From Desulfobacterales bacterium (GTDB lineage Bacteria > Desulfobacterota > Desulfobacteria > Desulfobacterales > C00003106), in the NCBI GenBank assembly GCA_030672555.1, contig DAOVGD010000164.1, positions 1 through 11,782 of the forward strand: 11,782 bases of DNA, read 5' to 3'. The translations under genes were made by a program, and so were the position numbers. This document shows, one piece after another, positions 6,970 through 11,782 of the stretch. The notes below the pieces were generated by a model, which saw only the letters and a program-made list of their open reading frames with translations, did not search any database and was not told the origin of the DNA. The first letter of the stretch is position 1. Each line of letters begins with the position of its first letter.

Positions 6970-7020
6970 AGATTGAAGATTGAAGATTGAAGATTGAAGA
7001 TTGAAGGTTGAAGATTGAAA
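6951..7020 (+). repeat. Heptad array ATTGAAG, ten units
   Basis: Eight perfect ATTGAAG units (6951-7006) are followed by GTTGAAG and ATTGAAA. The third unit supplies the TGA stop (6967-6969) of the lipoprotein gene. Because seven is not a multiple of three, the TGA in each unit closes every + frame within three units. The array faces a related inverted array at 7171-7205; between them (7021-7170) lies an AT-rich stretch and then a GC-richer piece (about 7085-7160) with no identifiable gene. Confidence 0.92.
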
Positions 7021-7170
7021 AGTAGGAAATGGGTTTTCTTAACTTCTAATTTATAGTATAGAATTTTGATTTTTTAGCCGATGGTTTTGACGCGTTAAGA
7101 CGATTTATGCATCCAGCGACGAGCATCAGGTCCACGTGAAGGCCGCGAAGTTCAACCAAAGGATGGTTAA

Positions 7171-7205
7171 CAATCATCAATCGTCAATCGTCAATCATCA
7201 ATTAA
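7171..7205 (-). repeat. Heptad array CAATCAT/CAATCGT just before yajC
   Basis: Units CAATCAT, CAATCGT, CAATCGT, CAATCAT and a partial CAATTAA are head to tail. On the minus strand the unit is ATTGATG/ATTGACG, one or two bases from the ATTGAAG unit at 6951-7020, so the two arrays form an imperfect inverted pair (ATTGAAGATTG can pair with CAATCATCAAT except one position). It ends only 5 bases before the yajC ribosome site. Confidence 0.85.
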
Positions 7206-7221
7206 AGATAGGAGGTGCATT

Positions 7222-7563
7222 TTGTTGTTTGATAGTATTGCTTACGCCATGGGTGCAGGAGGCGCTGAGGGGGGACAGCCCGGAGGGTTTCAGGCTCTGA
7301 TTCCGCTTGTCTTGATGTTTGTGATCTTTTACTTTTTGTTGATTCGTCCGCAGCAGAAAAAAGTCAAAAAACACCGCGAAATGTTAAGTAATCTGAAAAA
7401 AGGTGATCAGGTTCTAACCAACGGTGGTATTTACGGCAAGATTGTCGGTCTTACAGAGACTCTTGCAACCGTTGAAATAGCGGACAGGGTGCGTATTAAG
7501 GTTAGCCGCTCCCATATTGGCGACGTGGTACAACCTGGACAGGGCGGTAACCAGGGACAGTAA
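7222..7563 (+). CDS. yajC: Preprotein translocase subunit YajC
   Basis: Accessory inner-membrane subunit that associates with SecDF and the SecYEG channel. The start is TTG 7222 (an adjacent TTG 7225 is possible) behind a very strong GGAGGT site at 7211-7216. The 113-aa protein has a Gly-rich leader, one transmembrane helix (~residues 25-42, LIPLVLMFVIFYFLLIRPQ) and the hallmark RPQQKKVKKHREML segment. The conserved cytoplasmic domain LKKGDQVLTNGGIYGKIVGL follows, then a beta-strand region. Length and architecture are standard. It is followed by secD and secF in the usual order, but a stem-loop and a palindromic repeat separate it from secD. Confidence 0.95.
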   Translation: MLFDSIAYAMGAGGAEGGQPGGFQALIPLVLMFVIFYFLLIRPQQKKVKKHREMLSNLKKGDQVLTNGGIYGKIVGLTETLATVEIADRVRIKVSRSHIGDVVQPGQGGNQGQ

Positions 7564-7583
7564 GGGGTTTCATATAACAAAGT

Positions 7584-7626
7584 GCGGCCACACCTGAGTC
7601 ATGAGGTGTGGCCGCTTGATGTTTTT
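7584..7626 (+). terminator. Stem-loop between yajC and secD, possible terminator or attenuator
   Basis: A perfect 12-bp stem GCGGCCACACCT (7584-7595) and AGGTGTGGCCGC (7604-7615) encloses an 8-base loop. A GTTTTT run lies 6 bases after the stem, looser than in a classical intrinsic terminator. It may reduce read-through from yajC into secDF or stabilise the upstream message. Confidence 0.5.
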
Positions 7627-7637
7627 CGTAAATTAAA

Positions 7638-7674
7638 CCCCCTCCCCTTTGTCCCCTCCCACTCAGGGGAGGGG
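7638..7674. repeat. C/G-rich palindromic repeat ahead of secD
   Basis: CCCCTCCCC (7639-7647) and CCCCTCCC (7653-7660) can each pair with GGGGAGGGG (7666-7674), giving two competing hairpins. The right arm also contains the GGAGG that would serve the ATG at 7679, so folding could hide a secD ribosome site. Similar C-run/G-run palindromes are widespread intergenic repeats in environmental bacteria (general knowledge). Confidence 0.6.
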
Positions 7675-7678
7675 AAAT

Positions 7679-9292
7679 ATGACTTTAAAGGAGTACCAAT
7701 TGAAGACTTTCAAATGGCGCGTCACTTTGATCCTGGCGATAATTGTGGTTGCTTGTGTATACGTATTTCCATCATTTGGTGTACCTGCATGGTGGCCCAA
7801 TTTACTACCCGCGGAAAAGATCCATCTCGGCTTAGACCTGCAGGGGGGTATGCACCTGGTGCTGGAAGTGGAATCAGACAAAGCGGTTGAAAGCGCTATG
7901 GAACGGATATCACAAGAACTCAAGACATCGCTCATAAAGGCCAAAATCAGATACAGAGATCTTGATCGTATTAACGGGGACAAGATTAGGCTCAAGATCT
8001 TAAATCCGGATCAAACATCTTCTTTTGAGGATGTTATAAAGGAGTCGTTTGGGATACTCGAGATCGCCTCAAAGGACACAAGCGGGGATAAGCCTGCGTT
8101 TCAACTGGCCCTCAAAGAGGAAGAAGCGAGATACATCAAAAAATTGGCGGTTGATCAGGGATTGGAGACGATCCGTAACCGTATTGATCAATTTGGTGTG
8201 AGTGAGCCTGACATCCGTCCGCAGGGCGAAAATCGGATATTGATACAACTGCCCGGAATAAAGGATCCCAAAAGGGCAATTGAGTTGATAGGAAAGACAG
8301 CATTGTTAGAGTTCAAGCTGGTCGATGACGAACACAGTATTGAGGACGCTCTTAAGGGGATAATTCCACCCGGCGATGAGGTACTAACTCAAGTGGAGGT
8401 GGACCCTGTGACCAAACAGGAGAGAAGGATTCCCTATTTAATTAAGAAAAGAACGTATCTCACGGGTGAGTACCTGACCGATGCCAGAGTCCAGATCGAC
8501 TCCCAGTACAATGAGCCGTATGTATCGATTGAATTTGATAAAAAAGGGGGGAGATTATTTGAACAGGTAACCGGCGCAAATGTGAAAAAACGCCTTGCCA
8601 TTGTTCTTGACGGAAATGTGTATTCCGCTCCTGTCATTCAAGAGAAGATTTCCGGAGGTCAGGCACGAATTACCGGAAATTTTACCACCGAAGAAGCCCA
8701 CGACCTTGCGATCGTGCTCAGGGCCGGTGCGCTTCCCGCACCTGTTAAGATCCTGGAAGAGCGTACTGTGGGCCCCTCTTTAGGACGTGATTCAATCGAA
8801 AGCGGAATCTATTCCATGGTGACCGGTGGTGTTTTTGTGGTCTTGTTTATTCTGATCTATTACAAAGGGTCCGGTCTTATAGCAAATACCGCGCTCTTTT
8901 TAAATATTATCCTTATTGCGGCTGCCCTTGCTGCATTCAGGGCGACACTTACTCTTCCAGGGATTGCCGGCATCATTTTAACTATCGGTATGGCTGTGGA
9001 TGCGAACGTTATTATATTTGAGCGGATTCGCGAGGAGATTCGCCTCGGAAAGACTCCCAGGGCTGCTGTAGAAGGGGGATATTCCAAAGCGATTCTCACG
9101 ATTTTGGATGCCAATGTTACCACCTTGATAGCAGCGCTGGTCCTGTTTCAATTCGGCACGGGTCCGGTAAAAGGATTTGCCGTTACCTTAAGTATCGGTA
9201 TTCTGGCAAGTCTTTTTACCTCGATCATAGTTTCACGGGTTATTTTTGATTATTTTCTCCTCCAGCGGAGGGTTAAGGAAATCAGTATTTAA
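7679..9292 (+). CDS. secD: Protein translocase subunit SecD
   Basis: RND-superfamily membrane protein that, with SecF, uses the proton gradient to pull exported proteins through SecYEG on the outer face of the inner membrane. TM1 is at about residues 14-33. LGLDLQGGMHLVLEV (about 50-64) is a signature SecD motif. A large periplasmic domain follows, with NRIDQFGVSEPDI and RIAIVL-type core strands. AIVLRAGALPAPVKI...EERTVGPSLGRDSI leads into the five C-terminal helices, with GMAVDANVIIFERIREE (about 437-453) in the channel-forming part. At 537 aa the size is usual. Start choice: ATG 7679 is served by GGAGG at 7668-7672, but that lies in a hairpin arm. TTG 7700 has AAGGAG at 7688-7693 six bases upstream and gives MKTFKWRV, a typical SecD beginning. 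Confidence 0.96.
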   Translation: MTLKEYQLKTFKWRVTLILAIIVVACVYVFPSFGVPAWWPNLLPAEKIHLGLDLQGGMHLVLEVESDKAVESAMERISQELKTSLIKAKIRYRDLDRINGDKIRLKILNPDQTSSFEDVIKESFGILEIASKDTSGDKPAFQLALKEEEARYIKKLAVDQGLETIRNRIDQFGVSEPDIRPQGENRILIQLPGIKDPKRAIELIGKTALLEFKLVDDEHSIEDALKGIIPPGDEVLTQVEVDPVTKQERRIPYLIKKRTYLTGEYLTDARVQIDSQYNEPYVSIEFDKKGGRLFEQVTGANVKKRLAIVLDGNVYSAPVIQEKISGGQARITGNFTTEEAHDLAIVLRAGALPAPVKILEERTVGPSLGRDSIESGIYSMVTGGVFVVLFILIYYKGSGLIANTALFLNIILIAAALAAFRATLTLPGIAGIILTIGMAVDANVIIFERIREEIRLGKTPRAAVEGGYSKAILTILDANVTTLIAALVLFQFGTGPVKGFAVTLSIGILASLFTSIIVSRVIFDYFLLQRRVKEISI

Positions 9293-9320
9293 AAGCTGTT
9301 AAAACCGGATAGGAGAGTTT

Positions 9321-10406
9321 ATGGAGTTAATCAAACCGAACATCAATATAGACTTTATTGGAAAACGCAAGATAGCCTTTATTGTGTCTTTGACACTGGT
9401 TATTATAAGCATTGCCTCTCTGGTAATGAAAGGTGGCCCCAACTATGGTATTGATTTTGCCGGAGGAATGCTGATTCAGGTAAAATTTTCGCAGTCGATC
9501 ACTCCTGGCGATATCAAAGAAGTCCTCAGTACTGTAGGCGTTGAAAATGCTTCTGTACAACAGTTTGGAGACGTTGAGAATAAGGAATACCTTATACGAG
9601 CCGAGAAATCATCTGAAGCCCCGGAAAGGCTCGCCGAAAAAATCAAGGGAAATCTTGAGGCCACATACACCGACAATAAAGTAGAAATCCGCAGAGTGGA
9701 AATGGTCGGTCCCAAGGTGGGAAAGGACCTCCGCGAAAAGGCCCTTAAGGCCCTGTTTGCCGCCATTCTCTTGATTGCCGTCTACATTTCCGGAAGATTC
9801 GAATTAAAGTGGATGACCGGTATCATTATTGCTATGGCGCTGTTGATTGCGATTTACTTCTTTTCTATGTTTCATATGAATATTCCGACCTTAATTATCA
9901 TTGCTCTCTTAGTCACGTTGGGACTTTGCGTCTATCTGGAGCTTAGATATGCTCTGGGAGCTATTGTTGCATTGATCCATGATGTGATAATTACGATGGG
10001 CATTTTTTCGCTGACCGACAAAGAGTTCACCCTTCCCATTGTCGCGGCGCTCTTGACTATTGTAGGGTATTCTCTGAACGACACCATTATCGTGTATGAC
10101 AGAATTCGCGAAAACCTGCGCAAATACCACAAAGAGGCGTATGATACAATTGTCAACAAAAGTATCAATCAGACATTGAGCCGGACTATCCTTACCTCTG
10201 TGACAACACTCATGGTGGTGGTGGCCGTTTTCATATTCGGAGGAGGAATCATTCACGATTTTGCCTTTGCCATGATTATAGGGATCGTTGTAGGAACCTA
10301 TTCCTCCATATACGTAGCAAGTCCAATCCTAATTCTATTGCGGAAAGGCACGGCTGCTAAGAGGGCGATTTCAAGAAGAGGACGTTCGAAGTTTGTTTTA
10401 AGATAG
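9321..10406 (+). CDS. secF: Protein translocase subunit SecF
   Basis: Partner of SecD in the SecDF export motor. ATG 9321 follows AGGAG at 9311-9315 and sits 28 bp after secD. The 361-aa protein has TM1 at about residues 16-35, NYGIDFAGGMLIQVKF (the SecF counterpart of the LDLQGG motif), and a periplasmic domain. VEMVGPKVGKDLREKALKA then leads into five helices, with GYSLNDTIIVYDRIREN near 248-264 containing the conserved Asp and Arg. The length is somewhat above the roughly 300 residues common for SecF; the region after the second helix (TGIIIAMALLIAIYFFSMFH, then IPTLIIIALLVTLGLCVYLE) holds extra hydrophobic sequence that looks like an added helical pair. The basic tail RRGRSKFVLR is cytoplasmic. 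Confidence 0.95.
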   Translation: MELIKPNINIDFIGKRKIAFIVSLTLVIISIASLVMKGGPNYGIDFAGGMLIQVKFSQSITPGDIKEVLSTVGVENASVQQFGDVENKEYLIRAEKSSEAPERLAEKIKGNLEATYTDNKVEIRRVEMVGPKVGKDLREKALKALFAAILLIAVYISGRFELKWMTGIIIAMALLIAIYFFSMFHMNIPTLIIIALLVTLGLCVYLELRYALGAIVALIHDVIITMGIFSLTDKEFTLPIVAALLTIVGYSLNDTIIVYDRIRENLRKYHKEAYDTIVNKSINQTLSRTILTSVTTLMVVVAVFIFGGGIIHDFAFAMIIGIVVGTYSSIYVASPILILLRKGTAAKRAISRRGRSKFVLR

Positions 10407-10454
10407 TGGCAGCCCTTGCCATCTGCTTAAGTTCTATTGTGATAGGAGCGTACT

Positions 10455-10799
10455 GTGAATACAAAATTTTTCAGTAATAAAGAATTTAGATTTGCCGATC
10501 ATCCGAAATTTGCGAATGTTAGAATAGCTACCTTCATTACCGGCAAGGATACCGATACTGTCAGCGTCTGTCTGCTGGATATAGCGCCAGGCACAGAGAT
10601 TCCCATTCATACGCATGACCCACAGGTTGACTCTATCTTTATTGTCGATGGGCAAGGCGAAGCCTTTGTTAACTGCAATTGGCAAAAGATTGAGGCAGGA
10701 GATTATATCTTCGTACCAGTGTCAGAGGAACATGGGATCAAGAACAATGGAACGACATCCCTAAAACTCTTTGTACACCATAGCCCGCCCCTGCTTTGA
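10455..10799 (+). CDS. Cupin-domain protein, 114 aa
   Basis: A single small beta-barrel cupin. Motif 1 appears as GTEIPIHTHDPQVD then SIFIVDG, matching the G-x5-HxH-x4-E-x6-G pattern with Asp in place of the usual Glu. Motif 2 appears as GDYIFVPVSEEHGIKN, matching G-x5-PxG-x2-H-x3-N with Ser in place of the second Gly. Both sets of metal-binding histidines are kept, so a bound metal is likely. The start is GTG 10455 behind AGGAG at 10444-10448. It is 48 bp after secF in the same direction and could share the transcript, but a functional link to export is not suggested by the sequence. Stand-alone cupins can be enzymes or ligand-sensing proteins; the substrate is unknown. Confidence 0.85.
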   Translation: MNTKFFSNKEFRFADHPKFANVRIATFITGKDTDTVSVCLLDIAPGTEIPIHTHDPQVDSIFIVDGQGEAFVNCNWQKIEAGDYIFVPVSEEHGIKNNGTTSLKLFVHHSPPLL

Positions 10800-10893
10800 A
10801 CTTTACTTTTCCTCTTTTTCCTTTATCCTCGATTTTATCCCGGCTGGCTGAAATGGAACGTATTATTAAACTCGTATATACTCTACTTTACTC

Positions 10894-11115
10894 ATGAGTA
10901 AAATCGATTTTGTTGTCCTGAAAGAAGGACTGCCGTTGTTCGCGGTTGAGTGCAAGACCGGTGAGAAGAATATCAACCCGTCCCTGTTCTATTTTATGGA
11001 AAGAACACAAATTCCCAAGTTTTACCAGGTGCATGAAGGCGCCAGGGATTACAAGAAAAAGGGAATAAGGGTCCTCCCTGTGCATACATTTTGTAAAGAA
11101 CTCCTTTTGCCGTGA
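10894..11115 (+). pseudogene. 3' remnant of a DUF4143-type AAA ATPase gene
   Basis: The 73 residues begin SKIDFVVLKEGLPLFAVECK, continue with PSLFYFMERTQIPKFYQVHEG and end with RVLPVHTFCKELLLP. This matches, from memory, the C-terminal nuclease-like end of DUF4143 ATPases, proteins of about 400 aa with an N-terminal P-loop ATPase. The IDFVV...AVECKTGE run resembles the D...ExK core of PD-(D/E)XK nucleases. No ATPase part lies upstream: the frame is closed by a TAA at 10867-10869 and the DNA before it is AT-rich. There is no ribosome site before the ATG. The stop TGA is the first triplet of a TGAGCTT heptad pair. I infer a decayed gene whose 5' nine-tenths were deleted. Confidence 0.7.
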
Positions 11116-11129
11116 GCTTTGAGCTTTCA
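11113..11129 (+). repeat. TGAGCTT heptad pair; first copy of a 14-bp direct repeat
   Basis: TGAGCTT occurs twice head to tail (11113-11126). The 14-mer GCTTTGAGCTTTCA at 11116-11129 recurs exactly at 11668-11681, bracketing the antitoxin/toxin-stub segment. The first TGA is the stop of the ATPase remnant. Confidence 0.7.
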
Positions 11130-11234
11130 CCGGTTCCAAAATCTCTGGACATTTCAAATGGATAAGGGTATATTTTGCTTTATAGAAAAAAGAATAGTCC
11201 CTAAAATTTCAGATAACCATTGGGGAAAAAGATA

Positions 11235-11525
11235 ATGCGTCAGGATGAGATAATCGTCACTTTGCACCGGTTCAAGGAGATGAACCAGAAGAAATACCGT
11301 ATCTTAAATATCGGGCTTTTCGGTTCCGCAGCCAGAGACACTATGAATGAACTTAGCGATATTGATGTTGTGGTTGAACTGGAAGAACAAGATTTGTTTA
11401 ATATGATCGGCATCAAACAGGACCTTGAGGAACTTCTGCATAAGCCGGTAGATATTGTCAGTTATCGAGAAAAAATGAACCAATTTCTCAAGAAAAGAAT
11501 AGACAAAGAGGCTGTCTATGTATGA
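11235..11525 (+). CDS. mntA: Minimal nucleotidyltransferase, MntA-like antitoxin
   Basis: The 96-aa protein carries the nucleotidyltransferase motif GLFGSAARDTMNELSDIDVV: G30-S31, ten residues, then D42-x-D44, which is exactly the GS-x10-DxD spacing of MNT proteins. In HEPN/MNT toxin-antitoxin pairs the MntA enzyme attaches AMP to its HEPN ribonuclease toxin and silences it. ATG 11235 follows a GGGGA stretch; the open frame also allows a TTG at 11220. The gene overlaps the next reading frame by 8 bases, as in intact HEPN-MNT operons. That partner is only a stub here (11518-11655), so this is an orphan antitoxin unless another HEPN protein exists elsewhere. The C-terminal KKPVDIVSYRE-type segment (HKPVDIVSYREKMN) is typical of the family. 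All catalytic-looking residues are intact. Confidence 0.85.
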   Translation: MRQDEIIVTLHRFKEMNQKKYRILNIGLFGSAARDTMNELSDIDVVVELEEQDLFNMIGIKQDLEELLHKPVDIVSYREKMNQFLKKRIDKEAVYV

Positions 11526-11655
11526 CAAAGAGCTCGCTCTGGAAATCTTATCTCAAATTTATCAAGCAAGTCGGACAATCCTGGAGCGTTTCAAGCCGGT
11601 CTACTATGGGCGTTTCCAAAATCACCCCATGCGATATTTGACCCCCGACACCTGA
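11518..11655 (+). pseudogene. hepT: Truncated HEPN toxin gene, 5' stub
   Basis: ATG 11518 lies inside the end of mntA (ATGTATGA overlap). The first ~28 codons read MYDKELALEILSQIYQASRT then ILERFKPV, which matches, from memory, the first helix of DUF86/HEPN toxins. After that the frame continues only as YYGRFQNHPMRYLTPDT and stops within a heptad repeat. The remaining roughly 100 residues, including the RxxxxxH ribonuclease motif of HEPN proteins, are missing. The gene is therefore non-toxic; mntA upstream remains intact. Confidence 0.75.
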
Positions 11656-11688
11656 CCCCTGAAACCTGCTTTGAGCTTTCAGCTTGCC
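11640..11688 (+). repeat. Composite heptad array, seven units
   Basis: In-phase 7-base units: GACCCCC, GACACCT, GACCCCT, GAAACCT, then GCTTTGA, GCTTTCA, GCTTGCC. Two related motifs follow each other without losing the 7-bp register. The TGA formed between the second and third units (11653-11655) ends the HEPN stub. It contains the second copy of the 14-bp direct repeat (11668-11681). Confidence 0.7.
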
Positions 11689-11693
11689 GACTT

Positions 11694-11765
11694 CGTCATA
11701 GTAGCTTTGGCTACGACGGCTGAATCAGCTTTGAGCCACGGCCGTGGGCCGTGTAGCTTCTACAC
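11694..11765. repeat. Cluster of three palindromes at the right edge
   Basis: Hairpin 1: CGTC (11694-11697) ATA GTAGC (11701-11705), loop TTTG, GCTAC (11710-11714) GACG (11715-11718), with a 3-base bulge. Palindrome 2: CCACGGCCGTGG (11736-11747), perfect. Hairpin 3: GTGTAG (11751-11756), loop CTT, CTACAC (11760-11765). No gene is seen from 11656 to the window end. Confidence 0.7.
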
Positions 11766-11782
11766 ACTTTCTCCTCTTCATT

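Noticed and set aside
7085..7165. GC-richer segment before yajC as a small RNA or gene remnant
   Set aside because: One frame gives a protein-like stretch of about 20 residues but it has no start, ribosome site or recognisable family; no stable fold seen.
7582..7890. 102-codon open frame overlapping the start of secD
   Set aside because: Runs through the stem-loop and out of frame into secD; shadow.

Overview
The window looks like chromosomal DNA from an anaerobic, sulfate-reducer-like bacterium, probably Desulfobacterota. This is an inference from the style of the purB and yajC-secD-secF products, the moderate GC content, frequent TTG/GTG starts with good ribosome sites, and many short 7-bp repeat arrays between genes. 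No rRNA, tRNA or CRISPR was seen.

Layout. Positions 1-320 hold no convincing gene, only a strong hairpin near the left edge. From 321 to 1400 there are two unrecognised small genes (169 and 78 aa) and a 53-aa leftover that resembles the start of a methyltransferase gene. A near-consensus promoter with an overlapping palindrome lies ahead of the 78-aa gene. From 1575 to 3851 a MORN/YwqK-like repeat protein with two membrane helices converges on a tRNA CCA-adding/poly(A) polymerase family gene; both reading frames end inside facing heptad repeat arrays. From 4074 to 10406 a rightward cluster encodes a membrane protein with a LysM-like motif, PurB (adenylosuccinate lyase), a lipoprotein, and the Sec accessory proteins YajC, SecD and SecF. 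From 10455 onward there is a small cupin protein and then decayed accessory DNA: the 3' end of a DUF4143-type ATPase gene, a minimal nucleotidyltransferase (MntA-like antitoxin), and only the first ~28 codons of its HEPN toxin partner. The end of the window is a patch of heptads and palindromes.

The most striking observation is in the lipoprotein gene. A 144-bp palindromic element (6212-6355) with perfect terminal inverted repeats and a short flanking direct repeat sits inside the signal-peptide coding region. Element plus one repeat copy is 147 bp, exactly 49 codons, with no stop in frame. Removing it on paper restores a classical 28-residue lipoprotein signal peptide ending in VVGC. This looks like an in-frame MITE-type insertion that the gene survived.

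A second theme is the heptad arrays. They have different sequences but the same 7-bp period, often occur as inverted pairs, and several supply the TGA stop of the adjacent gene. No new multi-gene system is evident; the novelty lies in the insertion element, the repeat architecture and the dismantled toxin-antitoxin pair.
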